From positions 62,001-126,000 of the forward strand of contig JAJDAN010000028.1 of NCBI GenBank assembly GCA_029261855.1: 64,000 bases of DNA. Reading direction: 5' to 3'. Below are positions 39,198 to 47,590 of the stretch, in pieces; position 1 is the stretch's first letter; the number at the start of each line of letters is the position of its first letter. The translations under genes and the position numbers were made by a program. Source of the stretch: Deltaproteobacteria bacterium (lineage in GTDB: Bacteria > Myxococcota_A > UBA9160 > UBA4427). The notes beneath the pieces are model-generated. The model worked only from the letters and a program-made list of their open reading frames with translations. It was not told the DNA's origin and did not search any database.

Positions 39198-39944
39198 TCA
39201 GCCTGCGCGCGTCCGGGACGGCCGGGCTTCGATGAGCCGCTCGCCCAGGGTCACGATATCCGGCAGCAACACGCAGTCCATGTCCTTCCAGTCGCCGAAT
39301 GGGTCGAGAAGCACCGGATGCACACCGGCCGCCCGGGCGCCGACGACATCCGCCGCATAGAGATCCCCGACGTGCACGGTCCGCGCGGGGTCGGCCCCGC
39401 AGGCGGCCAGGGCCTGCTCGAAGATGCGGGGATCGGGCTTCTCGTGCCCCACGACCTGGGAGTCCATCACGGCATGGAAGTGGGCGCGCAGCCCGCTCGT
39501 GACGAGCGACGTCTCGACCGAGCCATCGGAGTTGCTGACCACGGCCAGCTGCAGCCCCGCGGCTTCCATGGCGCGGAGCGTTTCCGGGACGCCGGGAATC
39601 AGCCAGGACCACAGCTTCGAGGTCATACCCGGTCCGCGCAGCACGGGTGTCAGCTCGACGGCCAGCTCCTGCAGCCGCGCGGCATCCGCTGGGTCGGCCC
39701 CGTCGAGCTGCCCGAGCACTTGTCCGAAGTAGAAGGTGAAGGTGTCCTGTGTCTCCTTCTCCTCGCGGTGGGCGATGCCGGCAGACACCTGGGGCCGCGC
39801 CCGCGCCTCGGCGCGCCGGATCTGCTCGGGCGTCGCCACGACACCCCGCTGCGACAGCTCGTCGCTCACCCAGTCGAAGTCGATCGACAACAGGGTGTTG
39901 CCGACGTCGAAGAAGACCGTGTCGATCTCGGAATACGGAATCAC
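39198..39944 (-). CDS. HAD-family hydrolase
   Basis: The 248-residue protein has the four HAD motifs: nucleophile Asp in FFDVGNTLL, Ser in VVSNSDGS, Lys in [10 protein letters not shown] and Asp in [10 protein letters not shown]. The length and cap size fit a C1-capped phosphatase, for example a phosphoglycolate phosphatase-like enzyme. The GTG start (39944) overlaps the upstream methyltransferase stop (GTGA). It is part of a compact operon. The substrate is unknown. Confidence 0.85.
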   Translation of the reverse strand: MIPYSEIDTVFFDVGNTLLSIDFDWVSDELSQRGVVATPEQIRRAEARARPQVSAGIAHREEKETQDTFTFYFGQVLGQLDGADPADAARLQELAVELTPVLRGPGMTSKLWSWLIPGVPETLRAMEAAGLQLAVVSNSDGSVETSLVTSGLRAHFHAVMDSQVVGHEKPDPRIFEQALAACGADPARTVHVGDLYAADVVGARAAGVHPVLLDPFGDWKDMDCVLLPDIVTLGERLIEARPSRTRAG

Positions 39945-40375
39945 GCCCGCCCTCCGGCGCCGTAGAGGAAGAAGTCGTCCGTCGCGCCGACGCGTGCCCG
40001 CAGACCCATGTCTGCCAGACGCCGCGCGAGGTCGGCCGGTTCGCGCTCGGCCGGAACGTGAGAGAGCCAGAAGCCGAAGGAGACCAGGGGATACTGGCGC
40101 TCGGACCGCCACGAGAAGAGATCTGCCTCACGGTAGGCAACCCGGGCGCTCAGGCCGGCGGCAGCGAGTCGGTCGCGGTTCAGCTGCAGGACCTCCGGTG
40201 CGGCGTCGACGGCGTCGAGCCGCGCCCGAACGACTTCCACCTCGTCGAACCAGCGCTGGTTCTGCTCGGCGCCCCGGTCGTAGCGGCCGCGACGCACGAA
40301 CCAGTCGTCGTACTCGTCGGCCCGCGCCCGGTAGTAGGAGAGCTGCTCTTCGAGAAGCGCGTCCAGCCCGCTCAT
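39941..40375 (-). pseudogene. Shortened SAM methyltransferase, probably degenerate
   Basis: This 144-residue frame begins like intact family members (LLEEQLSYYRARADEYDDWFVRRGRYDRG) and ends with their late FGFWLSHVP, DLARRLADMG and FFLYGA motifs. Two expected stretches are missing in frame: the motif I region (normally VLELAGGTG) between VDAVDAA and APEVLQLN, and about 55 residues that should sit between SHVPAER and DLARRLADMG. The SAM-binding glycines are therefore absent. Overlaps with neighbours (ATGA and GTGA) look intact, so it may be a neutral remnant or a short variant. I did not verify this by alignment; it is inference from the known fold. Confidence 0.6.
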
Positions 40376-40917
40376 CCGGCGCCCCCCCACGAGGACGCGT
40401 CCAGCCGGCACAGGCGATGTGCGAGGTCGGCGTGCACGAAGTCCTGCTCGTAGCGAAAGCCGACCTTCTCCATCACGCGCTGGGACTTCCGGTTGCTCGT
40501 CATGGTGAAGCACACGAGCGACCGCACGCCGAGCACCTCGAACGCGGCGCGCACGCTCGCCGTCGCCAGCTCGGTCGCCAGGCCGCGGTCCCAGTAATCG
40601 CTCATCAGCCCGTAGCCCACTTCGACCTCGGGCTCACCGTCGACCACCATCAGGCTCAGCCCTGCGCGCCCGGCAAAGCGCTCGCCTTCCGGATCGCGGA
40701 CGATCCAATATCCGAAAGCGTGAGCGTCCCAGTGCGCGCACTGGCGATCGAAGGCCGCGCTGCTCTCGACCGGCGTTCGCACGCCGCCAAGCGTCGCCAT
40801 CACGCCCGGGTCCTGGTGCATCACCAGCAGATCGGCGCGGTCCGCCTCACGCGGACGAGCGAGAGTCAGCCGCTCGGTCCGAAGCGCATCGAGCGCGCCG
40901 GGCGAGAAGCCCGCCAT
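40372..40917 (-). CDS. GNAT-family N-acetyltransferase (RimJ/RimL-like)
   Basis: The 181-residue protein begins with TERLTLARPREADRADL and has the acetyl-CoA-binding pyrophosphate loop in YWDRGLATELATASV and the C-terminal TSNRKSQRVMEKVGFRYE helix. This is the ribosomal-protein-type branch that acetylates N-terminal amines, though the actual substrate is unknown. Its ATG immediately follows the lipoprotein stop (TGAATG), and its stop overlaps the methyltransferase start (ATGA). Operon context does not reveal its substrate. Confidence 0.82.
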   Translation of the reverse strand: MAGFSPGALDALRTERLTLARPREADRADLLVMHQDPGVMATLGGVRTPVESSAAFDRQCAHWDAHAFGYWIVRDPEGERFAGRAGLSLMVVDGEPEVEVGYGLMSDYWDRGLATELATASVRAAFEVLGVRSLVCFTMTSNRKSQRVMEKVGFRYEQDFVHADLAHRLCRLDASSWGGAG

Positions 40918-41391
40918 TCAGCGCGCCTGCATGCGGTAGAGCCAGATCTCCCGGTCGGGCTCCCGGTCCGCAGGGTCGGCGTCGTACTTCCGCTCGAGTA
41001 CCGCGAGCACCGTCGCGTACTCACCGTCGTCGGTCACCCGCACCGCCTCGAGTTCGTAGACGCGTCCCTCCACCCGCAAGCGGACTGCGGGGTTCGCCTG
41101 CACGTTCTGGATCCACTGACGTTCGGTGGGCACCGTCGGACCGAGGATCATCGAGCTCGGTACGTAGACGTTCTCACCGTGGCCCGCGCACCAGACGTTC
41201 ACCGAGTGTGGGTCGTCGGGGTTCGTCTCCAGCTGGCAGGTCTCCGAATCGTTCACGAACGACCAGTCGGAAACGGGCGCAGGCTGCACGTCGCCACCGA
41301 GATGGCCGCCGGAAAAGGGACCCAGCGGGCAGCCCGCTGCCAGCAGCGCGACGGCGACGAGCGACGTCACCAGGAGAGTGCGTGCGGTCAT
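40918..41391 (-). CDS. Lipoprotein, LLM-associated family (copy 1)
   Basis: The 157-residue protein has a lipobox (VALLAAGC), then GGHLGGDV, PVSDWSFVND, LETNPDDPHSV and a C-terminal beta-rich part (WIQNVQANPAVRLRVEGRVYELEAVRV) ending LYRMQAR. The last part resembles deazaflavin/F420-binding split-barrel (Ddn/PNPOx-like) proteins that contain W..N..ANP.V.V...G. It shares the D-W-x-F-V, L-E-x-x-P-x-D-P-x-S-V and R-V-Y-x-L-x-A-V pattern with the lipoprotein at 42446-42859. It lies between an LLM oxidoreductase and GNAT. A membrane-tethered F420 or flavin function is an inference. Confidence 0.7.
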   Translation of the reverse strand: MTARTLLVTSLVAVALLAAGCPLGPFSGGHLGGDVQPAPVSDWSFVNDSETCQLETNPDDPHSVNVWCAGHGENVYVPSSMILGPTVPTERQWIQNVQANPAVRLRVEGRVYELEAVRVTDDGEYATVLAVLERKYDADPADREPDREIWLYRMQAR

Positions 41392-41441
41392 CGGTGCTCC
41401 TTCGAGTCTACTCTTGGAGTTCGAGGAATCCGGAAAGAAGG

Positions 41442-42449
41442 TCACGCGGACAGCTCGGCGACGACGTCTTCGAGCAGGTCCGGCTTCGAGAAGTGGGAAA
41501 CGAGGCTCACTCGACCCGCCCAGTCTCCGCAGCGTGCTCGCACCTTGGCGGCAATCTCGTCACGCGGTGCTACCACGGCAATCTTCTCGAGCAGGTCGTC
41601 GTCGATGAGGGCGGCCATCTCGAGCCACTTTCCCTCTTTCGACATGCGGTTCAGTTCGTCCTGCAAGTCGCCCCGACCGTGGCATTCGAGCACCGGGCGG
41701 TAGGCGGGCGTCGACCCATAGAACGAGATCTGCGCCCGGGCGCCGTTGCGCGCAGCGACGAGCTCTTCTTCGTCGTGACCGGTCACCAGGATCATCTGGC
41801 ACGAGATCTCGAGGTCCGACAAGCTGCGGCCGGACTTCGACAGTCCGCGTTCGAGCGCGGGCAGGGTCACCTTCGCGACCGACTCCACGGTGTGGAACGG
41901 GTGCACGAAGAAACCGTCGGCAACCTCGCCCACTACTTCGGTCATGCGCGGGCCGACGCCGGCACAGAAGATCTTCGGTACGCCGTGCGGGTTGGGCCCC
42001 GGATCGAAGACCGGCGTCATCAAGGTGTGATTGTAGAACTCCCCGCGGAAGTCGAGCGGCGTCCCGTTCTGCCAGCGGTCCAGGATCGCGCGTACCGCCA
42101 GCACCATCTCGCGCATGCGCTTCGCGGGTTGCGACCACGGCATGCTGAAGCGACGCTCGATGTGCGGGCGGATCTGCGTTCCGAGACCGAGGATGAAGCG
42201 CCCCTTCGAGAGCAACTGCAGGTCGTAGGCGATGTTTGCCAGGATCATCGGGTTTCGCGCGAAGGCGATCGCGATCCCCGGCATCAGCTCGAGCCGCTCG
42301 GTCTGCTGGGCGGCCACCACCAGGGGAAAGAAGGGATCGTGGCGTCCTTCGAAGCTGAAGCCACCCGCGTAGCCAGCCTCCTCGAGGCGTCGCGCGGCCG
42401 GGCCAGCGTCTGCCGGATCGTCTACCAGCAGATTGCCGTCGACCTTCAT
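41442..42449 (-). CDS. LLM-class F420-dependent oxidoreductase (TIGR03617-like)
   Basis: The 335-residue luciferase-like TIM barrel is paralogous to the gene at 38146. Matching sections include GIAIAFARNPM, LLSKGRFILGLGTQIRPHI and RFSMPWSQP. It has a similar C-terminal part including [16 protein letters not shown]. Its ATG overlaps the stop of lipoprotein copy 2 (ATGA, 42446-42449), and lipoprotein copy 1 follows 50 bp downstream, giving a lipoprotein-LLM-lipoprotein arrangement. The substrate is unknown. Confidence 0.85.
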   Translation of the reverse strand: MKVDGNLLVDDPADAGPAARRLEEAGYAGGFSFEGRHDPFFPLVVAAQQTERLELMPGIAIAFARNPMILANIAYDLQLLSKGRFILGLGTQIRPHIERRFSMPWSQPAKRMREMVLAVRAILDRWQNGTPLDFRGEFYNHTLMTPVFDPGPNPHGVPKIFCAGVGPRMTEVVGEVADGFFVHPFHTVESVAKVTLPALERGLSKSGRSLSDLEISCQMILVTGHDEEELVAARNGARAQISFYGSTPAYRPVLECHGRGDLQDELNRMSKEGKWLEMAALIDDDLLEKIAVVAPRDEIAAKVRARCGDWAGRVSLVSHFSKPDLLEDVVAELSA

Positions 42450-42859
42450 CGCGCCTCCAGGCGATACACCATGCGGGCGGGATCGAAGTCCATGTAGGGA
42501 TCGCCGGCCGCTGAAACCAGGACGGCCCTCAGCAGGTACACCCGGTCGTCGAAGCCGAAGCGCGCCCGCACGCGATCATCTTCGACGAGATACTGGGACC
42601 AGGTCCGGTCCGGTGCTGGGTCGATGTAGAGCAGTCCGTCTACCACGAAGTAGTTGACCGTCACGGAATACGGATCCGCGGGCCTGACTTCGAGGTCCAT
42701 GAAGCTCGAGTCGACGAAAGCCCAGTTCACCGGCGGATCGCTCACTACCTCGCCGGACAACGAACCGCCCGGAAACACCAGGAACGGCCCCCCGCAGCCG
42801 ACGCACCCGAGCGCAATCGCGAGGGAGACGCCGACCCACCACCTCTTGCCAATTCGCAT
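42446..42859 (-). CDS. Lipoprotein, LLM-associated family (copy 2)
   Basis: The 137-residue protein has a lipobox (IALGCVGC), followed by GGSLSGEV, PVNWAFVDSS, LEVRPADPYSV and a C-terminal YLLRAVLVSAA...MVYRLEAR. It is clearly related to the lipoprotein at 40918 but 20 residues shorter, lacking the ANP region of that protein's split-barrel-like section. It is translationally coupled to the LLM oxidoreductase (ATGA). A tight association with LLM enzymes suggests shared function, otherwise unknown. Confidence 0.7.
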   Translation of the reverse strand: MRIGKRWWVGVSLAIALGCVGCGGPFLVFPGGSLSGEVVSDPPVNWAFVDSSFMDLEVRPADPYSVTVNYFVVDGLLYIDPAPDRTWSQYLVEDDRVRARFGFDDRVYLLRAVLVSAAGDPYMDFDPARMVYRLEAR

Positions 42860-42864
42860 GCCGT

Positions 42865-43668
42865 CTACTTCCCCTGGAACACGGGAGGGCGCTTCTCGAG
42901 GAAGGCGCGCGGACCTTCCCGGGCGTCCTCGGACGTCATCACCGCCATGCCGTGCTTCTGCTCGATGACGAAGGCCTCTTCTTCGGACAAGGTCTCTGTC
43001 GTGCGCAGAGTTGCCAGGATCGCCTTCACGGCGAGCGGCCCGTTCGACGCGATGCGGGTCGCCACCTCGCGGGCCTTGGCGAGCGCCTCGCCGTCGGGCA
43101 CCACGTGGTTGACGAGTCCCAGCTCATGGGCGCGCCGGGCGGGCAGGTCTTCTCCGGCGAGCAACATCTCTGCCGCAACCGCGTACCCGATCTGCCTCCT
43201 CAATCGCACCGCCGAACCGGCCATCGGAAACAGCCCGCGCTGGACCTCGGTGACACCGAACATGGCGCTCTCGCCCGCGACGCGGATGTCCGTGCCTTGC
43301 AGGATCTCGGTTCCCCCCGCGCGCGCGAAGCCCTCGGCGGCGAGGATGACCGGCTTGGTGGGTCGGTAGGTCTTGAGCCAGGCGCCGTAGATGACGGCGG
43401 GCTCCTTCATGACGCGCTCCATCCATTCGTTCTCGGGCTTGCCACCCCCGAGCTTCCCGATCTCCGACAGGTCCATGCCGGCGCAGAAGGTGTTGCCGCG
43501 CCCCGTCAGGATGCCCACGCGCAGATCGTCGTCGGAATCGAGCTGGACCCAGGCATCGTAGAGGCGGCACATCACCTCGCAGTTGACGGCGTTGCGCTTC
43601 TCCGGACGATTGAGGGTGACGGTCAGGATGTGATCGCCTTTCTCGACGATCACCGCAGGTTCGGACAA
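42865..43668 (-). CDS. Enoyl-CoA hydratase/isomerase family protein
   Basis: The 267-residue crotonase-fold protein has the N-terminal LTVTLNRPEKRNAVN, the oxyanion-hole residues in NTFCAGMDLSEIG and AAEGFARAGGTEI, and FGVTEVQRGLFPMAG where the family places a catalytic glutamate. It could hydrate or isomerise an acyl-CoA. It begins downstream of the SDR and precedes the lipoprotein/LLM genes by 5 bp, consistent with fatty-acid, steroid or terpenoid breakdown. The substrate is unknown. Confidence 0.87.
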   Translation of the reverse strand: MSEPAVIVEKGDHILTVTLNRPEKRNAVNCEVMCRLYDAWVQLDSDDDLRVGILTGRGNTFCAGMDLSEIGKLGGGKPENEWMERVMKEPAVIYGAWLKTYRPTKPVILAAEGFARAGGTEILQGTDIRVAGESAMFGVTEVQRGLFPMAGSAVRLRRQIGYAVAAEMLLAGEDLPARRAHELGLVNHVVPDGEALAKAREVATRIASNGPLAVKAILATLRTTETLSEEEAFVIEQKHGMAVMTSEDAREGPRAFLEKRPPVFQGK

Positions 43669-43755
43669 GGGAGGTCTCCTGGAGAAGCAGGGATTGGGAA
43701 GTAGGGATACGGCCAGTAGGGCTAGGAGAAGCAGGTACAGAGATGCCCTGGAACC

Positions 43756-44514
43756 CTAGACGATAAGCCCGCCGCCCGACGCATCCAAGTGGGCGCCCGA
43801 GACGAAGCTGGCCTCGTCCGAGAGCAGCCATACGATCGGACGGGCGATCTCGTCGGCGTCGGCGATGCGGTGCATGGGAATCGTTGCCTCGATACGGGCC
43901 CGCAGCTTGGGGTCCTCGTCCAGGCTCGAGGTCATGTCCGTCGACGTCATGCCGGGACGAATCACGTTCACCCGGATCCCTTCGCCCGACACCTCCTTCG
44001 CGAGCCCGACGCTGAAGACATCGACCGCAGCCTTCGAGGCCGCGTAGTCGCTGGCGCCGGTGCGCCCACCGAAGGTCGCCGCCAGCGAGGACACGTTGAC
44101 GATCACGCCGCCCGACCCGCCCAGGCGCGTGGACATGCGGCGAACGGCCTCCCGGCAGCAGATCTGGAGGCCCACCACGTTGACCGCCAGCAAGCGAGTC
44201 AGGGCGTCGGCGCGCAGCTCGCTGACGCGGCTGTGGCCGCCGTCGATGCCGGCGTTGTTGACCACGGCGGTGAGCGGGCCGAGTGCCTCCTCGGTCTGGG
44301 CAAAGAAGCGCTCGATGTCGCTCTCGACGGCGACGTCTCCCTGTACCGCGTACGCCTTGCCGCCGGCGGCCCCGATCGCTTCGACCACGGACTGCGCAGC
44401 CGCTTCGTCCTTGCGGTAGTGGACGCCGACCGACCAACCCGCCGCCGCGGCGAGGCGCGCGGTCGCGGCGCCGATACCACGCGAGCCCCCCGTCACCAGC
44501 AGGACGCCGCTCAT
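43756..44514 (-). CDS. Short-chain dehydrogenase/reductase
   Basis: The 252-residue classical SDR has the cofactor motif VTGGSRGIGAAT (residues 7-18), VNNAG, and the catalytic VSS/YAASK pair (Y in DYAASKAAV). An NAD(P)H-linked alcohol/ketone conversion is expected. The ATG overlaps the stop of the alpha/beta hydrolase (ATGA). An 87-bp G-rich gap with short imperfect repeats (ggagaagcagg twice) separates it from the enoyl-CoA hydratase. Confidence 0.88.
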   Translation of the reverse strand: MSGVLLVTGGSRGIGAATARLAAAAGWSVGVHYRKDEAAAQSVVEAIGAAGGKAYAVQGDVAVESDIERFFAQTEEALGPLTAVVNNAGIDGGHSRVSELRADALTRLLAVNVVGLQICCREAVRRMSTRLGGSGGVIVNVSSLAATFGGRTGASDYAASKAAVDVFSVGLAKEVSGEGIRVNVIRPGMTSTDMTSSLDEDPKLRARIEATIPMHRIADADEIARPIVWLLSDEASFVSGAHLDASGGGLIV

Positions 44515-45422
44515 CCGCGCGCCCTGCGCGGGACGCTGTGCTCCCAGTCGGCCAGCAGCGCGCGCAGCGCGGTGATCAACGCGATCGGCTGGTCGAGCAT
44601 CACGTGGTGGTAGGCGTCCGGAATCTCGATGATCGGCGAAGTGCGCCCCAACAGCTCGTACATGTAATCGCCGGTCTCCGGGTCGACGAGGCCGTACTCG
44701 GCGCGCACCACCGCCACCCGACAGCGCACCTGGGGCAGCACCTCGTGAGACGCGCGCGGCTTCATGTTCTGGAAGATGATCGGATCGAACTTCCACGTGT
44801 AGCCAGCCGGTGTGTTCATCATCGAATGCTGCGCGATGTAGTCGATGATGTAGAGGTTGTCGCAGGGTTGCTCGGGCACGAGATGGTAGTGGGCACGCGC
44901 CTCGGCGGCGGTGGCATAGGTCTTGGGGTTGCGAAAGGCGCGACCGCGAGCGCCTTCTTCACTCTCCGGGTCGGGACGCCTCACGGGAGAATCGATGATG
45001 ACCGCACCGGCGAGACGATCTCCGTAGCGCACGGCCGTGCTCATGCTCACGAAGCCACCCATGCTGTGACCCACGAGGATGAACTCGCCGACGATCCCCG
45101 CGTCTCCCGCGACCGCCATGATCTCTTCACACCAGAGCTCGCGCGGGTACTCCTTGCGCCGCCCGCTGTCCCCGTGGCCCGAAAGATCCAGGGCGACTAC
45201 GTGATAGTTGCGCGCCAGCTGGGGTGCGATGAACGCCCACCAGTGCGCATTGGCGGCGCCGCCGTGCACGAGGATGATGCCGGGCTTGCTCGCATCGCCC
45301 CAGCGCAGGTAGTTGATCGACGCCCCGTCGACATCTACAGCTCCCCGTTCATAGGGCGTATTGATGGCCTCGAGAAACCATCGGGGAGCCTGTCGGATGG
45401 GGGTCGTCACGGGGGCCCCCAA
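44511..45422 (-). CDS. Alpha/beta-fold hydrolase
   Basis: The 303-residue protein has the oxyanion HGGAA, nucleophile VGHSMGGF, and C-terminal His in IPDAYHHVM, with an acid in DPETGDY or nearby. Family resemblance is to haloperoxidase/esterase-like hydrolases such as 2-hydroxymuconate hydrolases. It heads the ten-gene minus-strand unit and overlaps the SDR start (ATGA). The upstream 52 bp separate it from a divergent NTF2-like gene, probably sharing a regulatory region. Confidence 0.85.
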   Translation of the reverse strand: MGAPVTTPIRQAPRWFLEAINTPYERGAVDVDGASINYLRWGDASKPGIILVHGGAANAHWWAFIAPQLARNYHVVALDLSGHGDSGRRKEYPRELWCEEIMAVAGDAGIVGEFILVGHSMGGFVSMSTAVRYGDRLAGAVIIDSPVRRPDPESEEGARGRAFRNPKTYATAAEARAHYHLVPEQPCDNLYIIDYIAQHSMMNTPAGYTWKFDPIIFQNMKPRASHEVLPQVRCRVAVVRAEYGLVDPETGDYMYELLGRTSPIIEIPDAYHHVMLDQPIALITALRALLADWEHSVPRRARG

Positions 45423-45474
45423 GATAACCCCAAGCCGGTAGAGTCGCGACGAGAGAACAGAGGAGATTCAGACG

Positions 45475-45909
45475 ATGGCGTGGTCCCTGGACGACATGCT
45501 CGAGCTGGGCCACCGGCACGCGCGGCTCGAAGCGGAACGAAAGCTCGACCCTCTGATCGAGACGATGGTCGAGAGCCCGTCCTACGAATTCCACCCTCTG
45601 GGACTCGGCATGTCCGGCGGCGATCGTGTCCGACGCTACTACGCACAGTTCTTCGAAGACTTCATGGAAAAGATCGTCGGCTACGTGCTGCTCGACGAGT
45701 GGGCGAGCGAGAGTGCGGTCGTGCAGGAGTACGACATCACCCTGGCCATCGACGGCGCGAGCGAAACCCACCGGGTGGTCGGCATTCTCTTCGCCGAACG
45801 GACGCCGGACGAGCGGACGCTGCTCGGCGGCGAGCGCATCTACGCGAGCGAGCGCTGCGTCCGCCTGATGGCCGGCCCTCTCTATGACGAGCTCACCCCG
45901 CTCGGCTGA
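45475..45909 (+). CDS. SnoaL/NTF2-like protein
   Basis: The 144-residue protein has the NTF2-like alpha+beta layout: N-terminal helix (LDDMLELGHRHARLEAE), FHPLG, and a curved sheet (VVQEYDITLAIDG, HRVVGILFAE). These proteins are often hydrolases, isomerases or ligand-binding scaffolds in catabolic clusters. The start is an ATG. The stop TGA abuts the convergent kinase stop (TCA), forming TGATCA with no intergenic DNA. The function is unknown. Confidence 0.78.
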   Translation: MAWSLDDMLELGHRHARLEAERKLDPLIETMVESPSYEFHPLGLGMSGGDRVRRYYAQFFEDFMEKIVGYVLLDEWASESAVVQEYDITLAIDGASETHRVVGILFAERTPDERTLLGGERIYASERCVRLMAGPLYDELTPLG

Positions 45910-46458
45910 TCATCCGGGGCGCTCCTCGAGCGCTTCGAAGACCCGGGCCAGCTGTGTTTCGACGCTCATCTCGCCTTCGAGCTCCAGCACCGGGCACGGC
46001 AGGCCGGCGAGCCAATCCCGGTGACGCGCGAGGCTTCGCATGTCGATCTCCCCCGCGTCGTAGTCCGCCGCCCATTCGAGGAACGTCCGAAAGTTCTCGT
46101 GCATGCGGCCGCCCGGCGCGACGGCGTCCTGTCCGAACTCTTCCTGCTCGCGTCGCGTCAGCCGAGCGAGCCGCACCCCCGTCGGAACCAACAGGAACAC
46201 CACGAACTCGAAGCGTGGGATCAGCGGATCGCCCCAGCCACACAACGAGCCCGACAGAACGAAGCGGCCGGCCGCCCCGAGGTCGGCCCGCAGGCGCGTG
46301 AGGCGCTCGGGCATGGGGCGCGCCGTCTCGTAGGGAGGATCCGTCGGCAGCCAGTAGTAGTCGTCGGTGTCGAGGTGCACGGCGTTCGCGCGTTCGGCGA
46401 GCGCCACACCGAGCGTCGAAGTCCCAGACCCGGAGGCGCCGACGATGTGAACCCGCAT
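45910..46458 (-). CDS. P-loop adenylate kinase-like protein
   Basis: The 182-residue NTPase begins MRVHIVGASGSGTSTLG with the P-loop (GxxGSGTST), as in small adenylate-kinase/topology-modulation kinases. An acidic DTDDYYW follows, and the LID part is short. The ATG has GGGAG upstream; an upstream frame is rejected because it would run through the DUF5658 gene. The phosphoryl acceptor cannot be inferred. Converges with the NTF2-like gene with zero spacing. Confidence 0.75.
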   Translation of the reverse strand: MRVHIVGASGSGTSTLGVALAERANAVHLDTDDYYWLPTDPPYETARPMPERLTRLRADLGAAGRFVLSGSLCGWGDPLIPRFEFVVFLLVPTGVRLARLTRREQEEFGQDAVAPGGRMHENFRTFLEWAADYDAGEIDMRSLARHRDWLAGLPCPVLELEGEMSVETQLARVFEALEERPG

Positions 46459-46514
46459 GCCGTTCTCCCGGCCGTCGCGGTGCTCGCGGTCTCTCCCGGA
46501 CGAGTCTCGCGAGA

Positions 46515-46886
46515 TCAGCCCCTGAACCAGTTTCCGGCGAGGGTACTCGCGTACTGCACGTGGTGGGCCAGGATCGCATAGTAGGCGACGAAGACCGAGA
46601 AGATCGCGACCACCGCCAACGGAGACTCGCGACGGTTCCACAGCAGCCACGAGCCCATCCCGACCAGTGACAGCTTCACCACCACGAACATGACCGCGTG
46701 CTCGTTCACCAGCTCGTCGATGAGCGTGTTGGCTTCCTCGGCGAGACCGGCCCGCACCCACAACAGGGTCAACACGGCGTCGATCAGGTTGAGCACCAGC
46801 ACCCACTTCACGATGCCCTCGAGCCAGCGAAGCTGCTGCTCGGTGCCGATCTGGATCCCGCCTCGCCCCTTGGCGGATAGGCTCAT
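46515..46886 (-). CDS. DUF5658 membrane protein
   Basis: The 123-residue integral membrane protein has about three helices (LVLNLIDAVLTLLWV, VVKLSLVGMGSWLLW, VAIFSVFVAYYAIL) and an N-terminal hydrophilic segment. The pattern (DAVLT, AxExNTL, KLxL) is that of DUF5658, of unknown function. It lies in a compact minus-strand series between the GNAT and kinase genes; no enzymatic motif is visible. Confidence 0.72.
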   Translation of the reverse strand: MSLSAKGRGGIQIGTEQQLRWLEGIVKWVLVLNLIDAVLTLLWVRAGLAEEANTLIDELVNEHAVMFVVVKLSLVGMGSWLLWNRRESPLAVVAIFSVFVAYYAILAHHVQYASTLAGNWFRG

Positions 46887-46892
46887 GACCGC

Positions 46893-47528
46893 CTAATCGG
46901 CCGATCCCGCCTCGCGATTGAGGGCCTTCGGGTCACGACGCATGGACCACAAGGTCGGACCATCGGGAATGGTCAGCGCCTGGGTCACTCGAAAGCCGTG
47001 ACGCTCATAGAAGGGGATGTTCTCCTCCTTCGACGATTCGAGATAGGCGGGCAGTCCTTCCTCGTCGCAACGCCGGAGCACCGGATCGATCAGTGCCGAT
47101 CCCACACCGCGGCCCTGCTGGCTGGGGTCCGTCCCGAGGATGGCCAGGTACCAGTGAGGCTCGCGAGGACGCTCGGCACTGATGGCCTGCTCGAGTAGCA
47201 GCGCCCGGCTGACCGCTCGCCGCAAGACCAGCAGCATCCGCAAACCGTCGCGCAGGGCGCGCATCCGGCCGACCCGCGCAGGCGAGGGCGCCCGCCAGAT
47301 CGCGGCGCCGCGCACTCTCGGGTCGGTGTACACCACGCCTTCGGGCCCCGTGATCCGAATCACTTCCCGGTAGAAGCCGACGAGCCGTGACAACCGCGAG
47401 CGGTCCTTTGGAAAGAGGAAGCGCGAAACCGGGTCATCCTCGAAGGCCCGCGAAAGGCAGGCGACGATCCGCGCGCGATCGGCGACGGCCGCCTCGCGAA
47501 CGTCCTCGTCTTCGAGTGCGGGTGTCAT
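46893..47528 (-). CDS. GNAT-family N-acetyltransferase
   Basis: The 211-residue protein has the CoA-binding motif QQGRGVGSALI and a C-terminal helix with YERHGFRV (about 180). The N-terminal half includes SRAFEDDPVSRFLFPKDR as in N-acetyltransferases that act on small amines. An upstream in-frame Met at 47576 exists; 47528 is chosen because conserved sequence starts near there, although its ribosome-binding site is weak. Two perfect hairpins lie upstream at 47591-47642. Confidence 0.78.
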   Translation of the reverse strand: MTPALEDEDVREAAVADRARIVACLSRAFEDDPVSRFLFPKDRSRLSRLVGFYREVIRITGPEGVVYTDPRVRGAAIWRAPSPARVGRMRALRDGLRMLLVLRRAVSRALLLEQAISAERPREPHWYLAILGTDPSQQGRGVGSALIDPVLRRCDEEGLPAYLESSKEENIPFYERHGFRVTQALTIPDGPTLWSMRRDPKALNREAGSAD

Positions 47529-47590
47529 GACGTCCAAGCCTAGCAATCGGGGGCGACCACGGAATCCTGGGCGCACTCCGTGCCAGGAAC

